From Sipunculus nudus (Eukaryota; Annelida; Sipuncula; Golfingiida; Sipunculidae), in the NCBI GenBank assembly GCA_026874595.1, contig CM049314.1, forward strand, positions 71,068,300 to 71,132,299: a stretch of 64,000 bases of DNA, in the 5' to 3' direction. The position numbers were made by a program, and so were the translations under genes. This document shows positions 52,471 to 64,000 of the stretch, in pieces; within the stretch, counting starts at the first letter, position 1; each line of letters starts with the position of its first letter. Under the pieces are notes generated by a model that saw only the letters and a list, made by a program, of their open reading frames with translations, made no database searches and had not been told where the DNA came from.

Positions 52471-54726
52471 CAGCGGCGTACCTAGCCTCATTGCCGCCCG
52501 GGGCGGTCTTAGAAATTGCCGCCCCTCTAAAACATTATACAAAACTGGATAACATATTGAAACATATCATGTCAAATATCCTTGTTACAGGTTTGTATTT
52601 GACAGCAACGCAATTATATGGATGGATTAACTGGCAAGGAAATCTTCCTCCACATATTAAAGAGCAAACATCTCTTTGCTAAAATGTAAATCAACAGATC
52701 GCTTGAAGTTCAAACAAGTATATTTCATTGTGAAGTGAACAAAATGGAATAAAACGAATATATTGTAACCAAAACAGATTAAACTGCAGGATACACATAT
52801 AATGTGATCTTTCATCATTCATGTAAACACAATTCATGATTACTTTATACTCAACTTGGGGAAAAAAACTTTATTTGGTGTTATTCCATTCTCGACGCAT
52901 ACAAATACCTTGTCACATCTATAATTCCACCTCTTTTTATCGCATATGATAGCAGGTACATCTAATAGAGCTATTGAGATATGCATGGTACTGCTGATTG
53001 CAAGGCACTTTATAGTCTTTATTAAAAACGCGTAATTTCATGAGTTAGGCTTATATATATATATAGGCAGGGCATGTTTAATATTTTCACATAAAAAATG
53101 TTTAGAAAAACTGACATGGTTTAATAAAATTTCCTCAAAGTTAAAAGCATACCTAAATCAAGGCTACATCAAAATAATTTTAGAATTATAGTGATTATGC
53201 ACACTTTAACTCGAGGTTTTATGAACTTATGACTATTTGTTATTCAATAAAGTATTTAAATAAATTTCAAGTAATTATATCATTTATTTGTCACAATATA
53301 CGACAATTGTCTGTAGGTAGTGGATTATTAAACTGTTAATAACAGTATTAACAGTACAGGTAAATATATCTTTAATTTAATTATTGTATCATAAAACTGA
53401 TGCTTGATACGTATATTGAACATGTGGCTAAGCGGCCAGGGGGATTCATCCCGTCGGACAGTTAAAATAGAATTATATCTTAATTTAAAATAATTCCTAC
53501 ATAGGTCTGGGTGTTCATTGTGTTTATTCACGTTACATAAAAGATCATGCAGTTCATGCTGGGTAATCAAAAGACAGGCATTTAGGTAGTACTCATTATA
53601 TACATGATATTGTAAACGTCTTTATTTTAACGAGACTGGTGTGAGAGTAGGGAGAATCATTGACAAAGGGCACTTCAGGTTGTTTCAGACCGTTTAAATA
53701 TCATGGAATTTCGGAAATTCTAGGGTTTAAGAATGGAAATTCTTTATACTTTCCAAGGAAAGAGCAACAAAATTCGTCAAAATATTGTTCACACAATGTG
53801 GACGACAGACTCCCCATCCCCACCACAGGGGGCCATTGGTCTTCTGGCAGGGTTTTTCTCTGGTGATTACCAACTGCTGCTAGGGATTTCTGTAAACGAC
53901 GACCGCCCTGAAATGCTGGCCTTTGCATGACTGGTCAGTTTATTGATGGCGTTCCGACATTGCAAGACCACAGATCTGACAAAGAATAACTACAGATATG
54001 TTCTTTATTTGCTTATATCTTGCCTCTATAGAGACCTTCCAGAAATAATTTGGTTGGTTCCAGAGCCAAGTTTTTAATCCTGGAATACTTGAAAATGGAA
54101 CAAATAGGCCAAATTTGAACTTTTTGAGGAACTCCTCATGCCACTGATTATACTAAATCCCAGAAATGACACCCCCCCCCCCCCAACTCACACACCAAAT
54201 GTACAAATCGTTCGCTGATCATTTTGTAGGTTCAACTCCCCAGTTTATAATCTCTAAAATACTTGAAATGGGACAAAAAGGCCAAATTTTTACTTTTTGA
54301 GGAACTCCTTATGCCACTGATTATGTAATAAATCCCAGAAATGCCGCCCCCTAAAATGTACAAATCGTTCGCTGCTCATTTTGTAGGTTCAACTGCCAAG
54401 TTTATCATCTCTAAAATATTTGAAATGGGACAAAAAAAGCCAAATTTGTATTTTTTGATAAATTCCTTATGCCACTCATTATATACTAATTCACCGAGAT
54501 GCCCCCCCCCCCCCTCTTATGTGCAAATTGTTCGCTAATCATTTGGTAGGTTCCACTGCCCAGTTTATAATTCCTGAAATACTTGAAATTGGACAAAATA
54601 AGCCAAATTTGTACTTTTTGAACAACTCCTTATGCCACTCATTATACTAATTCCCCGAAATGCCGCCCCCTAAAATGTGCCGCCCGGGGCGGACCGCCCC
54701 TGCCGCCCCCCTTAGGTACGCCACTG
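52471..54726. mobile_element. Non-autonomous hAT-type element, 2.26 kb
   Basis: The left end CAGCGGCGTACCTAG (52471) and right end, read inward CAGTGGCGTACCTAAG (54726), form a terminal pair of the CAGnGGCG type. Both are followed by GCCGCCCGGGGCGG-rich subterminal sequence. The flanks TGTAGATG and TGTATAGATG could be a target duplication of about 8 bp with a small indel. No transposase frame lies inside. The right third is a tandem array. Confidence 0.7.
54057..54690. repeat. About 160-bp tandem repeat inside the hAT element
   Basis: Nearly four units share AAATCGTTCGCTGATCATTT, GTAGGTTCAACT, CTTGAAATGGGACAAAA and CTCCTTATGCCACT. Unit starts at 54205, 54362 and 54525 give spacings of 157 and 163. 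Length differences lie partly in C-runs. Confidence 0.85.
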
Positions 54727-55000
54727 TGTATAGATGTTCGTTATAATAGAAATTTTATTTGGTTTGTTGGTTCGGTCAGCTCATGTAAAGCGATTTATTG
54801 CGTCGCATTAGCGCTATAGCTAACACACATATTTGTGATCTTTCCTACGTTTGTGCCATACAGGTATTTGTGAGCTCATTCGAGACAATAGTAATAGTAA
54901 TAATTCGACCATAATATTTGATCATGTTTAATGAGACAGACATACTATCAACGATGACATTAATTTTTAAGAGAGTCATCAATTACATAAGTTTGGTTAC

Positions 55001-56546
55001 TTGTTTTGTTTGATTCTTTTTCTAAAACTATATTCTTGTTGCTGTAGATGGAATTCAACGTATGATTTGCTACAGAGTTTGGTGGAAATGTTTGACGATA
55101 TCAGGAGTACCTTGCAGCATCAGTCACCTGCTGAGGTACGCCGCATCAATGTTGTAGACAAGGATTTGCTAGTGGAACTCCCATATTTTCTGAAGGAGGG
55201 CCAAAATAAATTGATTGCTTACTTCTGACATGCATGTACTTTACCTATGCTGAGTAAAAAATTGAGCTGATAAATAAGTGATGTTGTTTAAAGAGAAATA
55301 TATATTAAGTTAACTACCACATCAATGTATAAATATATTTTAATACCATATAGAATGTACCATAAAAAACACACCTACAGATGTTCAAGGTTGCCACAGG
55401 GGAACTAGAGGCACTTTCGCTTGATGCCTATTTATAATAAAGTCTTCATATCTCCAACGTTCTTAGAGATACTACGACGAAATCGGGTCAAACGACCCAA
55501 CAATAATATATGACAAGGTAATATGACAAGGTAGGCAAGTCACCCAAAACCTTTCGACGGCGGCCATTCCAGATGGGGTATGTAAGGTCATGCCACTGCG
55601 CATCACTTAAATGAAAACGAAGGCCGCTTCCGCCAACGTTTGGAATGGATGACGTCGATATTGAGACTCACTACAAGAGGGTTTCCAGGTAGCTTGTATT
55701 GATGGTTGAAAACAATGGAAATTGGATGAATTTGATTCTTTAACTCCCGTAGGATTGAATGATCATATGAATTACGAATAAAAGGAAGATAAAGCGAGTG
55801 TCAGCGGGTCGAGAATGTAACTTCCCTCATTATCGCACGAAAGGTTTTGACTGACTTGCCTACCTTGTCATATTGCAAGTGATAACATGGTATTACCGTT
55901 TAAGTTCCGGCCACATCCATTCCATTCCATGGCAGTTTTCCTTAATCCCCGTAACAAAAATAAGATTCCTTCCCGAGAACCAAAGGATACAAACGCTGGA
56001 GGAAGTGAAAGGACTGATTGACAGCATGGATATACCAGAAGTAGTGGATCAAGAACAACCCCCCACCAGCCAAGATTGATTGATTCATTATGAAGGAACA
56101 AAGAGATGAGATGAATGTATATCGGTCCATGCAGGTGTCTGTTACTGAAAAGGGTATGCCAATCCTCCATATTTGGGGTTTTTTTTTTTCTTAACCAGTG
56201 GGATGTACTTTGTATAAATCCTGATTGGAATATGGGCCTTTTCATTACAAAATAATATGAATCATTCACAATACAATTATTTGTCTGAGACTCCGAAAAT
56301 GTAAATTCCTTGTAACTTGTATGTTTTGTTCGTCTGTACATTAAGTATATTATGCCTTATGTTGCTTTGTGTATTTGTGCGAGGCTAGCCAAGCTTGCAA
56401 GGAACACTCTTTAAGTGATTGCCACAAGCGCACCTTCTGAGCGGAACTTTAGTGCGGCAGGTCAGGTTGTGACACAACGAAGATCATCCCTGTCATGTGA
56501 CAACGTGGGCAACATTCTGCAGATCAACTGCGCGTTAGAGAAGTAA
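55001..56546 (+). pseudogene. hAT transposase remnant
   Basis: 55048 onward encodes WNSTYDLLQSLVEMFDDIR, the usual hAT catalytic-domain block (RWNSTY). 56388-56546 encodes the C-terminal dimerisation block SAPSERNFSAAGQ, then RRSSLSCDNVGNIL and a stop. A TAA (56412-56414) splits ARNTL from VIATSAPSER, and the region between is interrupted by a MITE and stops. The N-terminal BED finger and the first part of the catalytic domain are not seen. It lies just right of a non-autonomous hAT element, though the two may not be related. Confidence 0.85.
55521..55873. mobile_element. MITE with 36-bp terminal inverted repeats
   Basis: The terminal repeats 55521-55556 and 55838-55873 match at 34 of 36 positions (ATATGACAAGGTAGGCAAGT inward). 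The element is 353 bp, has no ORF and lies inside the hAT remnant. The first 13 bases are also duplicated directly outside the left end (TATGACAAGGTAA). Confidence 0.8.
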
Positions 56547-56714
56547 TTATATGGTTGGATTGTTCTAAGATGTTGTTCTTAGATTACTCTTTGGTTGTTT
56601 TTTAGATGTTATGATACAGTATTCATTCAGCTTTTTTTACAATTATGCATAACCAACACTACGTTATGAAATAGAAAATATTATGATAATTCTTTTGCAT
56701 CTTTATTTACTAGT

Positions 56715-56935
56715 GAGTGCGGGCTGAATGCGGGCTGCGGGCTGAATGTGGGCTGAATTGTAAGGTACAATTGCGGGGCGGGGCGGGTGCGGGTTGAATG
56801 CAAGATGTGCGGGCCAAGATTTCTACTGTAGTTTCGGGGCGGATCTTCACACCTGCGGGGCGGGGCGGGTTGAGGGTTTTTCTGCTAGACGGGTGCGGGC
56901 TTAAAATTCTGGCCCGCGGAGGGCTCTTATATATA
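56715..56935 (+). repeat. G-rich subterminal repeats with quadruplex motifs
   Basis: Repeated GCGGGCTGAATG units are followed by GCGGGGCGGGGCGGGTGCGG (about 56773) and CGGGGCGGGGCGGG (about 56860). Both fit the G3N1-7 quadruplex pattern. The GC content contrasts with the AT-rich surroundings. It is probably the 3' subterminal region of the hAT element just upstream. Confidence 0.6.
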
Positions 56936-58214
56936 TATATATATATCGTTCCACCGAAAAGCAACTGTTTTTGTCAAGGTCTTTTTGCAAATAAACGGAG
57001 ATTTAAATTAAACGAAATTTTAAAGGGAAAAACCGAAAATCAAATTTATAGGAAGGCGGAGAACAATAAACATTAGAATATAGAGAGGTAGATTGCGCTT
57101 CAGGAGTAGGCTGTTTGTTTATCGGCTCCACGGTTTCTTAATTATTTTTTCGTGTTTTACTGGCACAAGGTGGCATAGGCGTTACATATATAAAGTGACT
57201 ACTCTTTACAATACATATGTTGTGATAATAGGTGTATTAATACTCAGATTTTCTGTAAACACAACTTTGTCACTCGGCTGAGAGGTGGTGCACAAGCCAC
57301 GTTGACTATCACGGGTCAGTGTTGACGCCTTGACCGGTGTCAAAAAGGTGCTTTAGCAAGTATTGCATCTTGTTTAGTGATAGCTGACAACTTTGCTTTT
57401 TGTATAGGCCAGCTTTCTCACTGTATAATGAAAAATTCTTATTATTTACAACGTATATGAAACATAAATTTCTATGCGAGGGCAGGATGTAACATATATC
57501 AAATTAAAGGACATATTTACATTTGCATTTGATTAATATACACTATCATTTACATTTGGACAATGTTAAATGTATTTGGTTGACAGAAGAAAACGTGTTA
57601 AGGTTTTTTTCTTTATTAATTCAAGAAACGACAACTTAGCCTTGGGTCAACAAGTTCTGTACGCTCCACTGCTCTTTAGATGACGCACACGCCTGCCATA
57701 AATAAAAGGATTTCTATTCAAAACCCGAACGAATTACTAACAAGGGGTCACAGGGTAACAAGGAGCTTCTTCTTACGCAACGTGTGGACCAAGTAAAACC
57801 ATAACGATTACAAAAGATACCGGAAAGCGAAATTTGAGCGATTCCTTATCCAGTCCTCCCACACAGACAATCAAAACGAAAAACATTCAGGAACACAGAG
57901 TATCTTTTGATGAGGTTGAAGACCGACCCTTATCACAGGTATGGACTGAGATAGCTGTAAGTGTGACAGAGGAGACTGAGCCCTCATGGTCGGCTGAGTC
58001 CAGGGAATTTCAGCAATTTCGGATGCAGTGCAAAGTGAAAACGGAGGAACGGGTTGTCGGTCCGGAGGAGAGGGTGCAATGTCTTAATCACATTATGGAA
58101 GACAGGCATCATCAGTTGGACCATCAAAGTCAATATTCCCGACGCACGTCACCAAGAATTACAAACGACATGGGGGGGGGGATAAAGACGAGGACATTGG
58201 AAAAAAGTAGTTGA

Positions 58215-58900
58215 CTTCATAAACTAGACGACCTGAGGTCGAGCGCTTGCGGGAAATGACGTAGAAATAGTTAACTGAATGAGCAAGGAAGAAGCAGAAG
58301 AAAATGAGCCATTGCTTGTGAAGATTGGACTAATATTTTCAAAGTTATGATTGAAATAAGAGTTTAACGTGTTTTTATGACCTTGACCTTTGACCTATTT
58401 AGATAGTACACATAGAACTTCCAGAAACTTAAATACATACAAAGTATGTTAGTAACAAAGTGATTCCAGCAAAACTGAGCACTGAAGAATGTTATATGTA
58501 TGACGCGTGAACAAACTAACAAACAGACAGACATATTGACAAAGTGACACAAGATTAAGACCAGATGATTTAACCAAGTAATGGAGAAACTCAGAGGAAG
58601 AAAATAAGCTATAGTTAATGTAATTGAGATTTATAGTTTTAGAGATCTGGCCAAAAAATGATATCTTGGGGACTGCAGCGCCCCTTAGCGGCCGTATTCG
58701 GAAAAGGAAAAATAACTTTCGAGATATTAGTGTTAGACAGAAGATGTTCCAGTTTCAAAATGATTCCCGCAAAACCGTGGCCTGTAGAATACCATAAGTA
58801 AGACGCAAGAACCAGGAAGCAGGCGAAATTGACGACAACTGACAAACAGACAGACATACTGACAAATTGACACAAGATCAAGACCAGTCGACCAGACCAG
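58215..58900. repeat. Dispersed modular repeat, copy 2
   Basis: It shares CTAGACGACC..AGGTCGAGC, ATGACCT.GACCTT, GTTCCAGTTTCAAAA and ACTGACAAA.TGACAC blocks with amylase intron 11 (33843-34720), in the same order and again in two modules. Confidence 0.65.
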
Positions 58901-59980
58901 AATATGGAGACGGCTGAGAGGAAGACATGACTAATAATGAAGGAGTTACGATGAAAATAAAACAAATAAGTGTTTTGATGACCTTGACCTAGACCTTCGA
59001 CTTATATTAACCAAAAACAACAGAGTTCGAGTCCTTTTAATTGTCTACCAGCTCTGCAAGTTTGCAAACAATTGATGCAAAATTGTGGCCTGTAGAGTCA
59101 CAAACACACATACACACAACCAGACAAAAGCGACTGACCAACCTGCTTGCAGAAATCGAAGATTTCCGGCAAGCAACAAAACGCTGAAGTTCGACATCGT
59201 CGAGTCAGACACCGATAGGTCTCATCGGGTCGAGAGATTTAAAATAAGAAAATCAAGGCAATTCCAAACCCAATTCACCCAGGTAATCCTTTTGCAGAAT
59301 GTTGAAATGACCACAAGTGCCGCTACATTATATACAGTTGTATCATGTTAACTATCAATGGAAGCACGTGCAGAATTTTCTGTTTATATTTAAAATGCCG
59401 CGGCACGGATATTACACCGCAAAATAGAACCACATTTTTATCAATATATAACATATGTTTCACGGACAAATACCTTTTGTTGGTTATATTCGGAATGGAC
59501 GTTGTCGATGCATACTCTATATTTGTTCCATTAAATTAATTTTTGTGATTTACACTTCACATGAGTAAAAATTCGATTTCGGCGTAAAAACGTGCTGTGT
59601 GAATGAATATTTGCAGGAGGTTTACCTTTAACATTCATAGGTAGACTTTCTGTGTAGAGAATGTGTCAGTCACCACAAGATACTTCAGTTAGTGCAGAAT
59701 GTTAAGTTTTATATAAATGTGTCTTCCTAAAAGAATCACGTTTTCATGGTTTTAATCTACCATTGGGCTTTTATGTAATGTGCAAATAAAGATTTACTTT
59801 ATGTAATCATGACGCCTCCGACTAGCCTTTCCTCTTCAAACAAACGTTTCGTATGAATTACAAATTGCTAGAAACTGAAAATAATCTTCCTTTCCTTTAT
59901 TAATTGTATACTTGTAACCTCCATTTTAGTAGATGATCTATTTCCGCAGAGGAACATAGCCTAAAGAGGTAGAATTAAAG

Positions 59981-60056
<76 letters not shown>
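59981..60056. repeat. (CA)n-(TA)n compound microsatellite
   Basis: A CA array of about 40 bp followed by a TA array of about 35 bp, ending 50 bases before the acceptor of the orphan BHMT exon. Confidence 0.95.
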
Positions 60057-60060
<4 letters not shown>

Positions 60061-60105
60061 AATCAAGGTTTTGACATCGTATAATGCAGTTCTTTTGTTT
60101 ACCAG

Positions 60106-60299
60106 GAGACATTGCATTTCCAAACAACCTTGACCCTTTTGCCTGTTCGCGTCACCAGATCTCGCAATTCACCGCCGCTGCACGAGACTTGGGTGTGAAT
60201 TATCTGGGACTTTGTTGCGGAAACTGCGCCCATTATACCAGAACAATGGTGGAGACGCTGGGTCGTAACCCACCATCATCAAAATATTCAACCAAATGA
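60106..60299 (+). pseudogene. Orphan BHMT-like terminal exon
   Basis: The acceptor TTTACCAG is intact. The frame encodes [32 protein letters not shown] with both zinc cysteines, and PPSSKYSTK then TGA (60297-60299). It is about three-quarters identical in protein to exon 7 of the complete gene and keeps the same exon phase and end point, but lies on the opposite strand. I found none of the other six exons on the plus strand upstream. It is probably a partial duplicate; alternatively it is the last exon of a second gene whose other exons are lost or not in this assembly. The frame is intact, so the duplication is recent or the exon is still in use. Confidence 0.8.
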
Positions 60300-61568
60300 G
60301 GAAACCGTGCTGAGGACCAATGGCATGCCTTCATAGCGGTCACGTGAGAGCTACAGGACTTACGTCATATGCAATTCATACTCGAGTCAAACTTGAATGC
60401 AGTTGGTTGGGTATTCCGTCTGAATTTTTCGATCTATGAATTCTGCAAATTGACTAGATTTTAGTATGAGCTAAATTACAGATTCCTGACATCCGTACGT
60501 AGTTCACAGTACATATGGTATTACTGTAATTGGGTAAACGCATTACTATTTACTTGTACATGGTACATGTGACCACATGCATCAGTTCGGATGATCGGAT
60601 CTTCGGCGCTGGCAGGCCAGGCTGATAAGGTTAAGTAAACCTATTCCGTGTGCGTTTGTTGATGGGAGGATTTCATCCAGATCCCAGACTTTGTCCTGAT
60701 TTGATTGGCTGGTACACATGTGACATCATGGACTGAATTTTATCAACAACTCGGATCTAGTAATGCATGTTGTTTTTATTCTCTGCTGAAAATTTGGGAC
60801 TTTTATATATCCAGACACACTTATACAGTCACTGCATTCTCTGGACAGTCTCACAGTTTTCACAAATAACAACTCTGGTTTCAGCGCCATAACTTCTCTA
60901 CTTCCGGTTCCAATACCGTACAAATCCCAATCTATGCATTCACTGCCAATCGGGCCATTACATGCATTTCAATACATGACACCTTCTCCCCCTTTTTAGA
61001 ATGATAAGATATAAGAACTGAAAACTCTGGTCTTAATATATAAATAGTACCAAGTCCTTATATTACTGAATAACTGTACTGCCCATTTGGTATTTATCGT
61101 TGTATGTAAATTAACCACAAAAAGATTAATTTAGCTGTCACTCCTTTTTCAGATACACCCAAAATTTCTGACTGTATTAGTTTATGTAAAAGCAATCTTA
61201 GAAATATTGTAAAATAGGTACAGAGACTCCATAAGAACGGTTTTGTTTTTATCTGTACTCTGATTTGTCTTGGTACCAGTTTTTTCTTTATACTAAAATA
61301 AATTATGACAACATATACTAGTTTCTCTGTTGTCTGTTTGTGCGTGTACCTTCGTAAATATGTGTGTGTTACTCATCACTGTATACCTCTAAGGTGAATA
61401 TTATCCGTTTTCCTCCCTTGAATAAAGAGAAAAATTAAATGGTTATCATCTTAAACTTACAGAACTTATTTGTATGCCTGGTAACTATAGGCAAATATGA
61501 ACAACAGGAAAAAAATGTAAACATGCAACATAGCCATAAATCTAAGATGTCCCAAAAAACTTAAAGGT
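60300..61568. other. Stretch without recognised gene; possible 3' LTR part
   Basis: No protein gene seen. On the minus strand a polypurine-like AAGGGAGGAAAA lies at about 61424-61413, past the gypsy integrase end, and could mark the start of a 3' LTR. I could not confirm LTR ends. Confidence 0.3.
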
Positions 61569-62120
61569 TCAGTTTCTCAGGCGCCTTTCTGGTTCGAGTA
61601 GAACTCGACGCAACAGTACTGGTGTTTTACTGACTGACTGAGTCTCTTTATTCGGTGCACTGTTAGTCACAGAACTTTGTTCTGGAGTTGTCCTGGGGTT
61701 GTCACTGGTGTGAAGTTGTTTTGGTGTCTCAGGCTCATGAGTATCATCTGGAGCTGGTATCATCAGGGGTTGTTCCTGGGCTGGTAGTTTGCCAGATGTT
61801 GTATCATCATGGCCACTAGGTGTCACCAGTGGCATGAATACTCCTGGAACATCAAGGTTAGTTTCCTGCTTGGAAACATCAGATACAGGTGCAGCACACT
61901 GAGTTTTACGTAAATGTTCTATGTGGACGTGTCTCAGCTGACGTCCCACTCTGATCAAGTAAGTAAGTGGTCCCATTTGTTTAACAACTGTTCCTAAAAC
62001 CCATTTCTGTGGACCACCTCTGTGATTCCTCACGCTAACTGTATCATGAGGCACCAATGAACGTTCTTTCACTCTACTACGATCATGCTGACGTTTCTGC
62101 TTTAACTGCTGTTCGTTCAT
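61569..62120 (-). pseudogene. Gypsy integrase C-terminal tail
   Basis: It is in the same frame as the core after one TAA. It encodes an SH3-like region, VSVRNHRGGPQKWVLGTVV and GPLTYLIRVGRQLRHVHIEH, then a long Thr/Pro/Ser-rich tail ending LLEPERRLRN. Confidence 0.85.
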
Positions 62121-62129
62121 GTGTTCTTG

Positions 62130-62717
62130 TTAATTTGGCTGTAGCAGACTGAATCTAGTGCGAGGTTTGCGTCCAAGGAACAACTCGCAAGGAGTTAGCC
62201 CTGTAACCGAGTGTGGCGTGTTCCGATTACGAATTAGGAAGTTGGCTAGCTGGTGCTTTATCGGTAGTTTGGTCTGACCACGTCTGACCCTCTCGGCTTC
62301 TTTCTTTAAAGCTTGCTTCAATATTTGCACTGAGCGTTGAGCTGCTCCATTTGTAGCTGGGTGGTATGGAGGAATATGAGTATGTTTCACACCGTTTTGC
62401 TTCATAAATATCGCAAATTCCTCCGCAATGAATTGGGGTCCAATATCTGAACATAGCTCCTCTGGAAGTCCGTATCTGGAAAACCACTCTCTCAACACAT
62501 TTATAGTATTAAAGGTGGTTATGGGCTTCAAATGTTCAACTTCCATCCACTTTGAATGGCTATCTATCAAAATCAGAAAATATCCGACATCACTCATTTC
62601 CGCAAAGTCACAATGTACCCGTTGCCAAACACGAGTCGGCCACCTCCAAGGATGAAGCGGTGAAAGAGGAGGGGCATTTCTTGCAGACTGACAAATCTCA
62701 CATCCTTGTACCATCAA
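62130..62717 (-). pseudogene. Gypsy integrase core
   Basis: It opens at the zinc-head end (GCEICQSARNAPP) and contains HCDFAEM (first Asp), CSDIGPQF (second Asp) and PYHPATNGAAQRSVQILK, where the catalytic Glu is replaced by Gln. TPHSVTGLTPCELFLGRKPR follows. Confidence 0.88.
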
Positions 62718-63150
62718 TTATATTTCTGAATCACGTCCTGGCCACCACTCCTTGCTCCTGTAGCTCCTTGCGATTGTCTTGCTCGAAACAATCCCTAAGT
62801 GGCCCTTATGAATTTCATTCAAGAGACGCTTTCTCAGCACTTGTGGTACAACTACACGCATGCCCCATAATACACAACCTTGCTCTACTGTCAGTTCACA
62901 ACGACGCGTGAAATAAGGCTTGATTTCTTTTTCTGCTACATAAGCTGGCCATCCTACTTGGATAAAATTCAGTACCTTTGATAAACAGGATCTCTCCTGG
63001 TAGCTCGGCTAACATCTCTCGCTTTTAGTGGAAGTTCATCCAGCACAGAGAAGAAGAGCACTTTCTCCTCTGTTTCAAGAAAGAAGTTTATCCGTACAAG
63101 GTAATCTTGACATTGCATCAGCATTGGCATGATGTTTTGACTGCCTGTAC

Positions 63151-64000
63151 TCAATGGTGTAATGGTAAGCTTGCAGTATCACTGCCCATCGCTGCATGCG
63201 CGCCTCGGCTAAGGTAGGAATCCCCGTTTTCGGACCCAAAATTTGGTTGATGGTCCGTCAGTAAGTGAAATGTCCTCCCATACAAGTATTTATGGAATTT
63301 TCGGACTCCATACACAATTCCAAGCGCCTCCTTTTCAATTCGGGAGTAATTCTTTTCGCTCTTCGTCAAAGTCCTGGAAGCGAATGCTATGGGTCTCTCC
63401 TCCCCAGAGTCCATGATATGCGATATAACTGTCCCACACCGTATGGGGATGCATCAGTTGCCAATACTAGTTTCCTGGTTGCACTGTATGACACTAACAC
63501 TTGACTGGCTAACAAATCAGATTTACTCTGCTCGAATGCAGCCTGACATTCATCTGTCCAGTTCCATTTAACACTGCTCTTAAGCAACTCATGCAGCGGT
63601 TGCAAGACAGTTGACAGGTCCTTAATAAAATTTCCATAATAATTCAGTAGACCTAAGTATGCACGCAACTCTTGGACGTTTTGAGGTGATGGAGCATTAA
63701 CGATTGCTGATACTTTCTCCAGCAAAGGATGCCGTCCTGCTTGGTCTAGTTTATAGCCGACATACTCTACACTAGGCTGTGCAAAACAGCATTTGGCTTG
63801 TTTAGCTTTGATACCATGTTTGTGCAACCTTTCAAGAACTTCACCCAGTACTTTGACATGCTCCTCTTGTGTAGTCTTTATAAGAATATCATCAATGCGA
63901 CACTTTACATTGTCTATGCCTTGCAGTACTTGGTCCATCATGGACTGGAAGATACTGGGTGCCGTCGCGATTCCATATGTTAATCGTTGATACTGATACA
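63151..64000 (-). pseudogene. Gypsy RT end and RNase H
   Basis: It encodes LTYGIATAPSIFQSMMDQVL, then RIDDILIKTTQEEHVKVLGE, the connection block LRAYLGLLNYYGNF and RNase H blocks VLATDASPYGVG and (next frame) IAFASRTLTKSEKNYS and EKEALGIVYGVRKFHKYL. The frame changes near 63400, where VG is followed by LYRIS instead of continuing. Confidence 0.88.

Larger units (their letters stand above)
56950..60100. other. Repeat-rich stretch, one unrecognised frame
   Basis: A plus-strand frame at 57834-58214 (about 126 codons, no ATG at its start) is rich in Glu, Gln and Ser and resembles nothing I know. From 58215 the sequence is a dispersed modular repeat. Confidence 0.35.
61569..64000 (-). mobile_element. 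Ty3/gypsy element 3, pol, runs off right edge
   Basis: Minus-strand order: RT end, RNase H, integrase, integrase tail, stopping at 61569. It is better preserved than elements 1 and 2, but has frameshifts near 63400, 63150 and 62950 and one in-frame TAA at 62130-62132. The RT active-site block reads RIDD where YxDD is expected, and the third acidic residue of the integrase DDE triad is Gln. It is therefore inactive. The 5' part lies outside the window. Confidence 0.9.

Overview
The window reads as nuclear DNA of an animal, most likely a mollusc or another lophotrochozoan. It is AT-rich, with small exons and GT-AG introns, many (AT)n arrays, tRNA-derived SINEs, hAT-type DNA transposons and decayed Ty3/gypsy elements. 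The main gene is an animal alpha-amylase with the long C-terminal extension known from some molluscan amylases. The phylum is an inference from gene type and repeat content.

Layout. 1-4 kb has no recognised gene. 4-10.3 kb holds two decayed Ty3/gypsy elements on the minus strand; the second is followed by a broken reading frame with a C2H2-like finger. 10.6-16.4 kb is repeat-rich and without a recognised gene, but has a hammerhead ribozyme motif at 12878-12920. A complete seven-exon betaine-homocysteine methyltransferase-like (BHMT-like) gene lies on the minus strand from 24244 to 16474 (331 codons; all exon phases agree). 24.3-27.7 kb holds tRNA-derived elements. A three-exon C-type lectin-like gene or pseudogene lies on the plus strand, 27739-31897. 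A complete twelve-exon alpha-amylase gene lies on the minus strand from 51248 to 33559 (728 codons; all phases agree). 52.4-57 kb holds two hAT-type elements, one carrying a tandem array and the other invaded by a MITE. A lone copy of the last BHMT exon sits on the plus strand at 60106-60299. A third gypsy element enters from the right edge (61569-64000, minus).

The two intact genes are unrelated in pathway: BHMT-like proteins remethylate homocysteine in the cytosol, and amylase is a secreted digestive glycosidase. The feature I find most worth a second look is amylase intron 5. A 40-bp minisatellite there is built from the intron 5/exon 6 junction itself, so about fourteen tandem copies of the 3' splice site lie directly upstream of the one needed for the catalytic exon.
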